Below are positions 13,929-23,727 of a stretch of DNA of 38,221 nt, in pieces. Each line of letters opens with the position of its first letter. The first letter of the stretch is position 1. The translations under genes and the position numbers were made by a program. The DNA comes from a virus, in the IMG/VR virus record IMGVR_UViG_3300023171_000027, positions 1 to 38,221 of that record; one strand, written 5' to 3'. The notes under the pieces are model-generated. The model had not been told where the DNA came from. It ran no database searches and worked only from the letters and a program-made list of their open reading frames with translations.

Positions 13929-14229
13929 TTCTTTTTTGGATTATAAGCCAAACAATTGGCAGGATTAGAGCTAAAATTATTTCGTTAAGACTTATTTTTG
14001 TGTTATCAAAAAATATCTCGTCTAACAAATTGCTGAAAGATAAACAAATTAACGAAAAAGAAATTACATTTTTATAGGATAATATATAATTTAACACACA
14101 TAAAAGAAAGATAAATAACGCATTTCCGATATAAAAAACTGGAATACCAAACTTTTTAAGAATGATATTCCAGAATAAATATGTTGAAATCCCAACAATT
14201 AAAGCTAATATTTGAAGAAATTTAACCAC
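13903..14229 (-). CDS. Multi-pass membrane protein (108 aa)
   Basis: Four hydrophobic segments (about residues 5-22, 32-50, 55-70 and 84-97) end in a basic tail. The only early start is GTG at 14229, in GTGGTTAA overlapping the previous stop, so translation is probably coupled. It overlaps the holin-like gene by 26 bp. It may be a second holin, an antiholin, or an unrelated late membrane protein. Confidence 0.6.
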   Translation of the reverse strand: MVKFLQILALIVGISTYLFWNIILKKFGIPVFYIGNALFIFLLCVLNYILSYKNVISFSLICLSFSNLLDEIFFDNTKISLNEIILALILPIVWLIIQKRNAGKINTK

Positions 14230-14644
14230 GATCTTTCGGTCTATCTCCTACAATTGGCGCGTCCGGATCAGGTTCTTCTGCAAACGCCTGAATCTTGTCA
14301 TCAGCAATATTTGTTTTCTTATCAACAATATTCATAATGTAAGATTTGGCACGACTGATTAGTGTTTGAATAATCCATGAGCCTAATAAACCTACTGCAA
14401 AAAAACTAACTCTTGTAAATACTAAAATATTTGGTCTTACTTTGCCAACCTCAGGAAATAATAAAAGCCATAAAAAAACAGAACATAAAGACATTGCAAT
14501 TGTCAAAAAATCCTTTTCTAAATAGTCTTTAAATCCGAAAGTTACATTAGCTCTTTTTGCGTAATCAATTAATGATTTAGCCTTTGCTAAACAATGCATT
14601 ATCACGCCACCCAATCCGCACAATACGTATATTACTTGCTCCAT
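14222..14644 (-). CDS. Membrane protein with acidic C-terminus (140 aa)
   Basis: Hydrophobic segments near residues 4-20, 47-64 and 77-97 are followed by a soluble charged end rich in Asp and Pro (AEEPDPDAPIVGDRP). It lies between the tailspike gene and the lysis genes, so a lysis or virion-release role is possible. No family recognised. Confidence 0.55.
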   Translation of the reverse strand: MEQVIYVLCGLGGVIMHCLAKAKSLIDYAKRANVTFGFKDYLEKDFLTIAMSLCSVFLWLLLFPEVGKVRPNILVFTRVSFFAVGLLGSWIIQTLISRAKSYIMNIVDKKTNIADDKIQAFAEEPDPDAPIVGDRPKDRG

Positions 14645-14669
14645 TTTTTATATTTGTTTAATTGTTAAT

Positions 14670-17600
14670 TTATAATGTTACATCATACTGAAAACTATAT
14701 CTGCATGAGGCACCTCCTGTGGTTGTAGTTGTTAGTCTTATTATTGCTGTTGTGGTAGATTCTGAGTTTACTGAAACAGGGATTAAAACGTTACTTGGTG
14801 CTAAATTAGTGCTTCCGAATCCTACAACTAAAGTTGCCCCTGTAGCTCTCGCCAAAGGAAGCGTAATAGTATATTCAGAATTTACTGATCCGGTAGTTAA
14901 AGTAGGCACTGTGTATCCGTAAACCGTAACTATATTGCCCACTTTAGTATAAGTATGCGCGGTTGGCGAAGCTACCGAAGTTACATTTGTACCTGCTACG
15001 GCTGTAGGTGTGTATGTTCCGGAAGTTACAGCAGACGCTAATTGATTACCATTTAGTTTTTGAATAGCTTGTAAAACGGTGTCTGTACTCGAAACCGTTC
15101 CGGCTCCGGAAACATAACCTGTTAATAAATTAGTATTTGTATCGGTTCTGTATGTATTAATTAAATTAGCACCGTTATAATAAAACTCCATGGACAAACG
15201 ACTTGAAGCATCAACAAAGGAAGGAGCGACTCCGTTTAGCCAAATTATTCTACTATCCCAACCCGATAATGTTCTAGTTCCTGTATTCGATTGCAGGACT
15301 AACTTTATAATGTTGCCTTTTATTACATTGGAAAAATTTAAGGTTGTAACGTTCCCAGTCAACAAAACCTCTGCGTTATTTGCAAATTTATAATCAATAT
15401 CTAAAGTAGCGGAATAAGAAAATGATTGTAAGTTATCTACGCATTGACTATACATTTCATCCCATCCGCTCCCGTCATTTGCATATTTCAATAATACAAA
15501 AGATCCTTTTCCTCTTATATATGTTTTACTTAATCTAAATACAGAACTTTTAGGAATAACCGTAAAAGTATCATTAATTAATAGTTTTATAACTTGACCC
15601 ACTTTTCCGTTAGTAATAGTGCTCATTACGGTTCCAGACGTGTTATTTGTTTCTACGTATTCGTTAATCGTAGACGCATCAATATTTGTGGAATTAACCG
15701 TATTTATAGTATTATAAACGGAATTGCCTTGACTAAAGTTATTGTTATTGTTTTGAGCCAACACTAAGTTTTTACAAAAAAGAGGCTGCGCCCTGTTTAC
15801 TAATCCTTTAAAGTTGTTTCCTCCAATATAAACACCGTTACTACGCCCTAATTGAATATTTGAAGTTACGGTATTTTGAATACTTAAACCACCAGAAATA
15901 GAAACGTTTTCCACATCGTTGTAAGTTTGACCCCCAGGAGCAGAGCCAACACTATCACCTAAGTTAATCCCATAAGCCGAGCATGTATCAATGTTACCCC
16001 CTAAAATAGTAAGGTTTCTTAAAAGTATTCCTGCTGTATTTGTAGTAGATGTGTAATCTCTGGAATATATCGCGATTCCGGTATTTGTGTTATACGCTTC
16101 GCATTCTATTAATTTATTATTTAAACAAAAAGAAGGAAACGCCAGTCCTGTTATATTGTCGGAAACCATAGCAAAACCGTCCTGAGAAGCGCTAAATGAT
16201 CTACACTTTAAAAAAGTAGCGTTCTTTGTTTTGCTTACAAATCCGTGTATTCCTCCGTAAGAATCGCAAAACCTAACCGTATTATCTGTTGCAGTTCCTC
16301 CAAATTGCTCCATCACTACACCGTGATTTTGAACATTAAAAATGCAGTATTCTATAATGTTTCTAGAAGCGTTTGTGCTTATAGTGACTCCATTAGTTGT
16401 AGTGTTGTAAAATCCTAAATTTGATATTAAATTATCGCTTCCTACAATATTAAATATTCCGGTTATTTTTGTTCCTCCTGATATAGCAGAGCCGTTCCAA
16501 GAAGGTTTAACTCCTCTAATTACTTTATTACTGAATGAGCTTGCAGAAGTTATCGAAATATTATAATTCCCTTCCGGGAAAAATATTTCATTATGTAATC
16601 CTAAAACCGTAACCACAGCACTCGTGAAGTCGCTTACAGAATTAGCGAAAATTCCATACCATGAAACATTTACCGCTCCTGAGTAAACGCGTTTTATTCT
16701 TTTACCGTCTGCCGTAACTAAAATAGTCCCCGTATTGTCTGCGCTAGTCGTGTCGGACGCGTCATAATACCAATTCCCTTCTTGTCCTAAATCAGTTGTG
16801 TAAAAATTATTACCTGGCAATGTTCCTGTTAACGCGCGAATTTGTGATATTGTTCTTTTATATATTAATCCTCCGTTAAGAGTATTCAAAGCGTCCGTAG
16901 TAGTTATACCGACAACACCTGAAAGGTTTTGTACCGCTGTAGTATTTAACGGAACAGGAACATCTATATACGAATTGTAAGATGTTCCATAATAAACCGA
17001 TTGAGTAATATTAGCTCCAGCTGTACCTACTTTCTCGGCTGAGACATGGTAACGCACTCTTTCACCAGCCGCCATAGACAATCCTGTGCCTCCAAGATTT
17101 CCAGAAACCTGTACGTTAGTTACGCTTCCGTCTACCAAAGTAAGAAGTCCGCTGTCGAGTATTGTAATAACCGTAACACCCAACGACCCTACAGGCGCGC
17201 CAGTAACACCCGAAGCAATCGGAGTTCCCGCGTTATCACATTTGTATAATTCAACTGTCCATCGTTGTTGTGCTGAGTTTGGCGAAGTACTAGCGGATAA
17301 ATTACCCGCGTAAACACCAGGTGGAAACAAAGTAGCGGTTACAAATGGCGTTCCTATCAAATCCTGCGCAAAATATGTTTTAACATTATCGTTATTTACT
17401 ACATTTTGAATCGCGCTCGCTAGCGTTCCTTTGCTCGTTGCGTTTGTAGCATAATAGTTTGTAGCAGAAACTACCGAAACGTCAGCCGTAAACCATACTC
17501 TTGTGGTTATCCCTGCTGTAGTAGCAACTACAGTTCCTAATTTATTATCTATTCCTGTTAAATGCCCTCCTAACGTTGTTGCTGTAGGCATGTAGTTTGT

Positions 17601-17792
17601 CGGAACTATTGGAATAGGAATATTAACAGGTTGCAACCAATTAATTTTTCCGTCAGTTTCCTGTGCTGAAATCCTGTTAGCTGTTGCGCTTTCTGTATTC
17701 GTTTTAGTCGTAACAGTTCCAAATGTAGGATTTTGCAAAGTCTGCCCATATCCGGCAACCGTAAGTAATAATATTAAAATGTATTTTTTCAT
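14670..17792 (-). CDS. Tail fibre/tailspike, beta-helix, with signal-like N-terminus
   Basis: This 1040-aa protein is the likely receptor-binding or polysaccharide-degrading tail fibre. The N-terminus MKKYILILLLTVAGYGQ looks like a Sec signal peptide, unusual for a virion protein. Residues about 320-385 hold a pectate-lyase-like entry region (GNWYYDASDTTSADN...VSWYGIFAN). Residues about 395-680 have beta-helix-like repeats with Asn/Gly turns (NIIEYCIF, NNKLIECEAYNTNTGI). Further on, GYVSGAGTVSSTDTVLQAIQ resembles trimer-forming fibre repeats. The C-terminal domain after GTYTPTAVAG is beta-rich. It follows two adaptor-like genes in the tail-tip block. Enzymatic activity cannot be told from sequence alone. 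Confidence 0.78.
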   Translation of the reverse strand: MKKYILILLLTVAGYGQTLQNPTFGTVTTKTNTESATANRISAQETDGKINWLQPVNIPIPIVPTNYMPTATTLGGHLTGIDNKLGTVVATTAGITTRVWFTADVSVVSATNYYATNATSKGTLASAIQNVVNNDNVKTYFAQDLIGTPFVTATLFPPGVYAGNLSASTSPNSAQQRWTVELYKCDNAGTPIASGVTGAPVGSLGVTVITILDSGLLTLVDGSVTNVQVSGNLGGTGLSMAAGERVRYHVSAEKVGTAGANITQSVYYGTSYNSYIDVPVPLNTTAVQNLSGVVGITTTDALNTLNGGLIYKRTISQIRALTGTLPGNNFYTTDLGQEGNWYYDASDTTSADNTGTILVTADGKRIKRVYSGAVNVSWYGIFANSVSDFTSAVVTVLGLHNEIFFPEGNYNISITSASSFSNKVIRGVKPSWNGSAISGGTKITGIFNIVGSDNLISNLGFYNTTTNGVTISTNASRNIIEYCIFNVQNHGVVMEQFGGTATDNTVRFCDSYGGIHGFVSKTKNATFLKCRSFSASQDGFAMVSDNITGLAFPSFCLNNKLIECEAYNTNTGIAIYSRDYTSTTNTAGILLRNLTILGGNIDTCSAYGINLGDSVGSAPGGQTYNDVENVSISGGLSIQNTVTSNIQLGRSNGVYIGGNNFKGLVNRAQPLFCKNLVLAQNNNNNFSQGNSVYNTINTVNSTNIDASTINEYVETNNTSGTVMSTITNGKVGQVIKLLINDTFTVIPKSSVFRLSKTYIRGKGSFVLLKYANDGSGWDEMYSQCVDNLQSFSYSATLDIDYKFANNAEVLLTGNVTTLNFSNVIKGNIIKLVLQSNTGTRTLSGWDSRIIWLNGVAPSFVDASSRLSMEFYYNGANLINTYRTDTNTNLLTGYVSGAGTVSSTDTVLQAIQKLNGNQLASAVTSGTYTPTAVAGTNVTSVASPTAHTYTKVGNIVTVYGYTVPTLTTGSVNSEYTITLPLARATGATLVVGFGSTNLAPSNVLIPVSVNSESTTTAIIRLTTTTTGGASCRYSFQYDVTL

Positions 17793-17793
17793 G

Positions 17794-18456
17794 TTAAATG
17801 ATTTGAAGTCTTGTTCCTGATTCTGGTATAAATGTAAATGTTATTTCTGTGCCTAATTGCTCCCAGTCAGCCCCAATTAAAGGAGCTCCTTCTAAAAAAA
17901 TAAGTGTAGCAAGAGCGGTGGTTCCAATGTCGATTGTATAGTCTGTGCCGTTTCCGAAACGTTCTAATTTCTTAGGAAATGCTACAGGAATATCGGATGT
18001 ATTCGCTTTTAGTGCTAAGGCTTGAAATACTGCGTTCTCGCTCGGTACTGTAGCAGTGAATCCGCTTCTTATAGTTTGTACAACTCCTGAGAATTCTACA
18101 TCTATAGGTATTTGAACAGATAAGCTCCAATAAGTGCCATTTGATGTTAAAACGTTTAATTCCTCGGTAGTGATTATATCTGATCCACCACCAACATTTA
18201 AAAAGGTGCCTTTACCAACAAACATCCATTCCGTTGTAGTTGTTTCAGGTAGTGTTTCTCCGCTGTTTACTGTTGTAGGGTTAAATGCTAAAGAAGAAAC
18301 AGTTCCAATATAAGCCGAAATTAAATCAGCCAATCCTTGAACTGATCCTTGTCTTAATATTTCATCAACTTCATGTGGTAATAAATCATCCAAACTCCAA
18401 ACAGCCGGAACTAATTCATGTACGCTTACCGTTGTTATTTCTGCCGGATTTATCAT
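17794..18456 (-). CDS. Tail fibre-associated protein (220 aa)
   Basis: The first 45 residues (INPAEITTVSVHELVPAVWSLDDLLPHEVDEIL, then QGSVQGLADLI) match the start of the 193-aa neighbour (IDPTQITTVNAEELPIAPITLDSIIVHSIEGIL, then QGTVSEITALI). The two therefore share a domain, probably the one that docks to the tail tip. The rest is beta-rich and unknown. It lies 1 bp upstream of the tailspike gene and probably connects or assists it. Confidence 0.7.
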   Translation of the reverse strand: MINPAEITTVSVHELVPAVWSLDDLLPHEVDEILRQGSVQGLADLISAYIGTVSSLAFNPTTVNSGETLPETTTTEWMFVGKGTFLNVGGGSDIITTEELNVLTSNGTYWSLSVQIPIDVEFSGVVQTIRSGFTATVPSENAVFQALALKANTSDIPVAFPKKLERFGNGTDYTIDIGTTALATLIFLEGAPLIGADWEQLGTEITFTFIPESGTRLQII

Positions 18457-18457
18457 T

Positions 18458-19039
18458 TTAAGGTAGTTTCATTATGAATAATTGAACTCTTGATTTTTGC
18501 ATTACGCTTATTGGAGTAGCAGGAGATCCATTATTAACCGCTCCCGTAAGCGTATGTGGTCCATTAGAATCTGCTGGAGATGTAATTATTAAATTACCCG
18601 GATCTCCTGTATCGTCATTTGATCCTGTAAAAGTTAAATCTAAAGGAGGAATATTGGCTTTTACTAATGCTTTTGTATTCTCTCCTACTTCGGCTCTCAT
18701 TGCGTTATATTCCGCGCCATAACCTATAAATGTAGCTCCATCGCAATCGAAACCGGTTCCGTTAAGCCCGTTGAAAATTGTCCATCCCGGCCAAAAACCA
18801 TCTGCTTTCCCTAAACCATTAGATTCAAAATTTTGAGTAACGTATAAATCAGTAACGTTTAATTGCTTTACTTCGTAGGGCTTATAGTTTACACTTGGAA
18901 TTAATGCTGTTATTTCTGAAACAGTGCCCTGATATAGAATACCTTCTATCGAATGAACAATAATACTATCTAATGTAATAGGCGCTATAGGCAGTTCTTC
19001 TGCGTTTACCGTTGTTATTTGTGTTGGATCTATTGCCAT
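18458..19039 (-). CDS. Tail fibre protein with collar-like domain (193 aa)
   Basis: The N-terminal 45 residues are shared with the 220-aa neighbour. Residues about 75-130 resemble a phage tail-collar domain: GWTIFNGLNGTGFDCDGATFIGYG, in which a G-W-x-x-x-NG start leads to a Gly-rich loop and an Ala/Glu-rich helix (YNAMRAEVGENT). Collar domains sit in short fibres and receptor-binding proteins. The gene overlaps the tail-tube-like gene by one base. A receptor-contact role is likely. Confidence 0.7.
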   Translation of the reverse strand: MAIDPTQITTVNAEELPIAPITLDSIIVHSIEGILYQGTVSEITALIPSVNYKPYEVKQLNVTDLYVTQNFESNGLGKADGFWPGWTIFNGLNGTGFDCDGATFIGYGAEYNAMRAEVGENTKALVKANIPPLDLTFTGSNDDTGDPGNLIITSPADSNGPHTLTGAVNNGSPATPISVMQKSRVQLFIMKLP

Positions 19040-19545
19040 TATTGTACTTTTATTATTTCGTTAACATCTCCTGTATTCAATAAAACATTTGGATCTCCAT
19101 TATTTAAAACCACGCCTCCTAAATCCTGCACTAAAGGTTTCCCAAAACCTAAAATAGTTCCTGAAAAACTTAAAAACTCTCCTACGGTTTCAGCAGAGCT
19201 TAATTGAATAATAGTTCCCCTTCCATAATCTACAACAGGATAAATAGTTCCTTGAATTTTCCATTCTAAAAGCGTTTTATTTCGCTTTAAAATCTTTAAT
19301 CTATCGTAAGAAGCTACATTGAACTTTCCTCCTGCAACAGTTGTATTAATTTGAAGTCCTGCAAATGGTATAGAGTAATTTTGAACTAATGCTTTATCTG
19401 TTTGCCAACCTTCATTTTCTCGTGTTGTAGTTTCGATAGTTTGGGTATTTTCATCAATTCCATTACTAGTCAAACAAGCAATAGGCATGAAAGCACCATC
19501 TATTTTTACAAATAAAATCCTATCTTCTCCGTTTACGTAATCCAT
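19039..19545 (-). CDS. Tail tube-like protein paralogue in tail-tip block (168 aa)
   Basis: LFVKIDGAFMPIACLTSNGIDENTQTIETTT (residues about 11-41) aligns with LYVWDGALYRPVACLTSNSLNMERAVIETQT in the main tail tube protein at 24396-24848, and the ends also match (VGEFLSFSGTILGFG against GDEFASFSLTIDGNG). It is therefore a second member of the TP901-1-like tail tube family, placed next to the fibre genes. It may form a tube-like ring or adaptor at the tail tip. A TATCTTTG element ends 4 bp before its ATG. Confidence 0.78.
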   Translation of the reverse strand: MDYVNGEDRILFVKIDGAFMPIACLTSNGIDENTQTIETTTRENEGWQTDKALVQNYSIPFAGLQINTTVAGGKFNVASYDRLKILKRNKTLLEWKIQGTIYPVVDYGRGTIIQLSSAETVGEFLSFSGTILGFGKPLVQDLGGVVLNNGDPNVLLNTGDVNEIIKVQ

Positions 19546-19549
19546 ATTT

Positions 19550-19557
19550 CAAAGATA
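19550..19557 (-). promoter_or_regulatory. -7-like TATCTTTG immediately before ATG
   Basis: TATCTTTG on the minus strand is followed by AAAT and the ATG at 19545. The same motif precedes 25284 (TATCTTTG, AAAC, ATG) and 26823. If used as a promoter, the RNA would start at or beside the ATG, giving a leaderless message. No clear -33 TTG is seen. Confidence 0.4.
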
Positions 19558-19564
19558 TAAAATT

Positions 19565-21865
19565 TTATGATACTATTGTAGGTTTAACCGTTTCTCCGTA
19601 ATCGTTTTGCTTCTCGTATCTCATATCGCTTAATTCTTCATAAAATAACTCTAAGCTTTTTATGTTTCCAATATTTGAATAAGTGTCAAATTCAAAAGCA
19701 ATAGGCATGAATACTCCGTTTATTCCATTTATTTTTATAACAGATAAATACCCTAAATAACCAAAAACATCTCCAGAAAACAATACTAAAGGCTTCTGAG
19801 CAATCCTTAATTCATCCTCCGCTAATATTCTAAGAACGGGTTTAACTTCTTGAGATGTTTCTAAAGGGAATAAACCTCTATGCCATTTTTCGGTTAAGTC
19901 CTCACCGTTAGCCATGTAAAAAGCTCCTGTATATAAATAATTATAACTATCTCCGTTTAATTTTGTTTTGTTTTCTTTCACAATAGAACTTGGAGCGATA
20001 GACCTCGTTACATTATGGAATTCTCCAACAACGTTATCTCCTTGATAAGTATTTATTAATTCAATACTTTTTATTTGCGAAAGCGGAGCCAGTCCTAAAT
20101 TGCTTTGCTTATGAGGAACTTTAGCTATTATTTGAACCTCCCCATCTTCAGGAATGGGAGCGGATGATATTATATTTGTTTTCTCGAAAACATCATCAGT
20201 TAATTCTCCTGTTGCGTTTGGATTAATGTCAGCCGTGTTGAACATTATTTCAGCAGGAGAAGATGTCCAAGAACCGTCTTGATTTAAATAATAACTTCCT
20301 ACTATTACTATAAAATAAGTTACAACGGGGAATCCATTTGATATTGCTCTGGTTTTAAAATTAATTGTAGTTCCTGTAAATAATTCAGTAAATCTATTTA
20401 ACCTAAGTGCAATTGGTGGTGTTCCAATCGCGCCTACTCCTGCTTTAAAAGAGATTCCGAATTCAGAAACAGGATCAATAACTAAAAATCCATTAACGGT
20501 ATTTTGTGTCCATGTTTGAACTGTCCACCCGTCATAAACTATAGATCCTGGATTATGTTTTAAGTTTCCGTTACCTGTAATACTGTCAATAAAACCGTAT
20601 TTATAGCCAAGTTTAAAAGATGAAACTGATCCCTGAATCTGAATCATTTGATTTTTATTACAGTGATGCGGATAAACGTTATCAATCTGACTGCCTAGCG
20701 TTCTGTTTAAATTTACTTGTCTTAATCCTATGTATGTATTGTCAATTTCATAACGCTTAAAAAACGGATATGTATTTTTATAAAAATCACTCGGTCTGTA
20801 AATGTGCCACTCTCCTAATTCCTGAGTTACTACAGCGTTTAATAATAAAGATTCCATTACCTCCTTACAACTCATTATCGTATTATCATCAGCTTTTATA
20901 AATCTATCGGTATTAATCATTATGTCAGCTAATGGATCTGATTCAACAGTTTCAACCATGCCATAATAAAATAAATTTACATAGGTATTTATTTTTAATT
21001 GCAGTCCTGTTCTGTTTAAACAATTATACAAAACATCTAATATTGACATTTTTCCAGTAAAACGAGATCCGTTGCTTTTTGTAAAAGCCAAATTTTCTAA
21101 AAAACCCAGTCCATCAACGCACTGTAAATTAATATTCCAAATGCTGTCCGTAAATGATTCAAATATACCGTCAGCTTTAACAAAACCCTGAAATATTAAC
21201 TGTAAATCCCTATACATTCTAACTTGAAAATCCCTCTCGTCTGTAGAATATAAATCAGAAAAAGTAAGTCCGTTACTGGCTTCTAACTGCAAGTTTAAAC
21301 CCGTTCCTCTTATTGGGTCAAAGTGGTTTTTTACCTCGCCTTTTATTATTGTGGCACGACCTGAAATTTCAGTTGTTGTTCCTGTAAAGTTGTTTTGATA
21401 TATTTCAACTTTGTATTCCTCGTTTACAATGTTTTTGTACTGAAAAAAATATTTAGGAGCTGTTGTTGGAATAGGATTACTAAAGTACGCAACCATAGAA
21501 ATATTGGTTCCATCCATTGTCATATCAAAATATATAACATCATCCGTTCCGAATACACTTTCTACATTCCAAATAGTACCACTAAAAAACACTCTGTAAG
21601 ATACCGGTATTGAAGAAACTGTATATCCGTTATTTTCAAAAAAGTACTTAACATTTATTGCTGTTTGTTCAGCATCAGTACCTATTTTTACTCTATGCAA
21701 AGGATCAGCCAAAATTTCTGCATCGCTATTTGTAAATTCAAAATCAACCGCGCCTAACCCGTTATTATAAACGATAGGCAACGATCCAATATAAGATGTA
21801 TATTGAACTCGTTCGCCTTCTGAAGCATTATTTAAAAAACTTATTCTAACTCCTTGTTCTGCCAT
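19565..21865 (-). CDS. Large tail-tip protein (766 aa)
   Basis: The gene follows the tape measure gene directly and begins MAEQGVRISFLNNASEGER. Size, position and beta-rich composition fit a distal-tail or tail-associated hub protein that closes the tube and carries the fibres. The C-terminal part (VIKINGINGVFMPIAFEFDTYSNIGN) has a G-x-FMPI segment like that of the tube-like paralogue encoded next. No peptidase or lysozyme motif is recognised. The structural role is supported mainly by context. Confidence 0.72.
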   Translation of the reverse strand: MAEQGVRISFLNNASEGERVQYTSYIGSLPIVYNNGLGAVDFEFTNSDAEILADPLHRVKIGTDAEQTAINVKYFFENNGYTVSSIPVSYRVFFSGTIWNVESVFGTDDVIYFDMTMDGTNISMVAYFSNPIPTTAPKYFFQYKNIVNEEYKVEIYQNNFTGTTTEISGRATIIKGEVKNHFDPIRGTGLNLQLEASNGLTFSDLYSTDERDFQVRMYRDLQLIFQGFVKADGIFESFTDSIWNINLQCVDGLGFLENLAFTKSNGSRFTGKMSILDVLYNCLNRTGLQLKINTYVNLFYYGMVETVESDPLADIMINTDRFIKADDNTIMSCKEVMESLLLNAVVTQELGEWHIYRPSDFYKNTYPFFKRYEIDNTYIGLRQVNLNRTLGSQIDNVYPHHCNKNQMIQIQGSVSSFKLGYKYGFIDSITGNGNLKHNPGSIVYDGWTVQTWTQNTVNGFLVIDPVSEFGISFKAGVGAIGTPPIALRLNRFTELFTGTTINFKTRAISNGFPVVTYFIVIVGSYYLNQDGSWTSSPAEIMFNTADINPNATGELTDDVFEKTNIISSAPIPEDGEVQIIAKVPHKQSNLGLAPLSQIKSIELINTYQGDNVVGEFHNVTRSIAPSSIVKENKTKLNGDSYNYLYTGAFYMANGEDLTEKWHRGLFPLETSQEVKPVLRILAEDELRIAQKPLVLFSGDVFGYLGYLSVIKINGINGVFMPIAFEFDTYSNIGNIKSLELFYEELSDMRYEKQNDYGETVKPTIVS

Positions 21866-23727
21866 TATCCTAGCGACCCTCCAAGTCTATTATTTTGTTC
21901 CACAGTATTATTCAATACTCCTAGTAATTTTGTTCCTGCAATCTCAAAAACAACCGTTCCACTACCAAAAGATGATGATCCGCCTCCTGAACTTACGCTT
22001 CTAGATCCGGGAGAACTATAATTCGCTCCTGAACTATACGCCCCCGCTTCTGATCCGCCTCCACTCGCTCTGGCTGATATCGCCCCGCCAACTCCTTTTA
22101 AAGCAACTCCTACGGCAATTGCAGCAACTCCGGCTGCAACTGTTACAACAGGATTTCCAGAGGTTAAAGCCTTGTCTATAACTCCTTTTGCAACCGCTAA
22201 AGTACCGTATTTAATTAATAAAGAACCCATGTCAGAAATAAAAGCTCCTAAAGAATTTATTAATGATTTTCCAATTGCACCAAATACATTTTGTCCTTTT
22301 GCTAATGCCTCACCTATAGATGTTCCTAAATTTTCAAAAGTACTTACTATTGTTCCGGTTATTAATGTAGACGCTTCGTTGTTGAAATCATTAAGCAACT
22401 TAAGCATGTCTACAGTGCCCTGATTAACACTTTGTACAATGCTTTTCATAGATGTTTTTATGCCATCTTCCAAAACATAAACTCCTTCTCCTAAATCTTT
22501 AAATTGTTGTGCGGTTTCTACGAGTCCGGCACTATCTAATTCTGTTTCAAAAGGAATTATAGGAGCACTTCTTTCTAAGGCTTTTTTACCTGCTTTAGGT
22601 TTAGTTTCCTCTAATTTAATTTGACCCGCTACAGCGTTGTTTAATTTGTCTGTATATTTATCTATTTGTGAATTAACCGCGTTTAACTCTTTGCTTATGT
22701 CTTGAAAAGTATTTATAGCACTAACGGCTCTGTTTCCTGCAAAACCTTCATTACCTTTTAAAAACTTAGAAAAAGCCTCGAAAATATCGCCACCTTCTTT
22801 GCCTACCTCATTTAATGTTTTAGCAAATCTAAAAGCTTCAGCATTATTTAATTTTAATAATCTGGCGGATGCAGCAATAGCGTTATTTGCTTTATTTTGA
22901 AGTTCTTCTTGCTGTGCTGTAAGTTCAACAACTTTATTACTATATGCAGCCGCTTTTGCTTTATCTATTAATGCTTTTGCAACTTCTCTAACGGCTCCGG
23001 CTACATTGCCATTTAATATCTGTTCTTTTGTTAAGTTTCCGAAATATGCAGGATATTCATCTTGTAATTTTTTAACCGCAATTAATCTTTCCTCCATTGA
23101 AAGATTAATATTTTTTGCTGCGTAAACATAAGCTCCTACACTTGAAATTTCCGCTTGTGCGTTTTTAGAAATCTCAACATTCATTTTTTGCATTTCTGCT
23201 CTTGCATCGTCAAAATCTCCGGTAAGTTTATTTAGCACATCGCCTAATGTAAGCCCTTTTTGAGACATTATAGTAAATCCTGTAGTAACTAAAGATAAGG
23301 CAAAAAAGACCCCTCCACCCCCTAATAAGCTACCTGCCAAAGCGCTCATGGCTCCCCTAACGGAACCTGTTTGAGCAACAAGAGCAATAAGAGATCTTCC
23401 TGCTTCTGTTACGTTGTTCTGAACAGCTATAAAACCAAAAGGTGCATCTTGGGCAATTCTTGACAATCCGGTTAATGTAGTAGAAGCTCCTCCGGCAGAT
23501 CTATTAAATGCATCAGAAGCTCTAGAAGTTTGATCCATGCTTGATCTCAATCTAGTTAAATTAGCCGTTGTTTGAGTTATACGCCTGTCTAAATCTCCAG
23601 TATCAGCACCGACCCTAACACGCGCTTCTCGCCTTCTTTCTAAGGTTTGCAGTTGTCTTTCGGTGTTTTGAATACCTCTTTCAACCTGAGAATCATCCCA
23701 ACCAACCTGTATTTCTAATCCTGCCAT
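21865..23727 (-). CDS. Tape measure protein (620 aa)
   Basis: The protein begins with a long basic coiled-coil region (QVERGIQNTERQLQTLERRREARVRVG and onward), then has hydrophobic Gly/Ala segments near residues 130-155 and 520-550 (TVAAGVAAIAVGVALKGVGG) and a Ser/Gly-rich tail. The position between the tail chaperones and tail-tip genes is diagnostic. At about 0.15 nm per residue, 620 aa predicts a tail near 90 nm. The ATG at 23727 overlaps the upstream stop by one base. Confidence 0.88.
   Translation of the reverse strand: MAGLEIQVGWDDSQVERGIQNTERQLQTLERRREARVRVGADTGDLDRRITQTTANLTRLRSSMDQTSRASDAFNRSAGGASTTLTGLSRIAQDAPFGFIAVQNNVTEAGRSLIALVAQTGSVRGAMSALAGSLLGGGGVFFALSLVTTGFTIMSQKGLTLGDVLNKLTGDFDDARAEMQKMNVEISKNAQAEISSVGAYVYAAKNINLSMEERLIAVKKLQDEYPAYFGNLTKEQILNGNVAGAVREVAKALIDKAKAAAYSNKVVELTAQQEELQNKANNAIAASARLLKLNNAEAFRFAKTLNEVGKEGGDIFEAFSKFLKGNEGFAGNRAVSAINTFQDISKELNAVNSQIDKYTDKLNNAVAGQIKLEETKPKAGKKALERSAPIIPFETELDSAGLVETAQQFKDLGEGVYVLEDGIKTSMKSIVQSVNQGTVDMLKLLNDFNNEASTLITGTIVSTFENLGTSIGEALAKGQNVFGAIGKSLINSLGAFISDMGSLLIKYGTLAVAKGVIDKALTSGNPVVTVAAGVAAIAVGVALKGVGGAISARASGGGSEAGAYSSGANYSSPGSRSVSSGGGSSSFGSGTVVFEIAGTKLLGVLNNTVEQNNRLGGSLG

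Noticed and set aside
14719-17313. Several plus-strand frames inside the tailspike gene
   Set aside because: They lie opposite a long Thr/Ser/Asn-rich coding sequence, lack leaders, and have no recognisable content.
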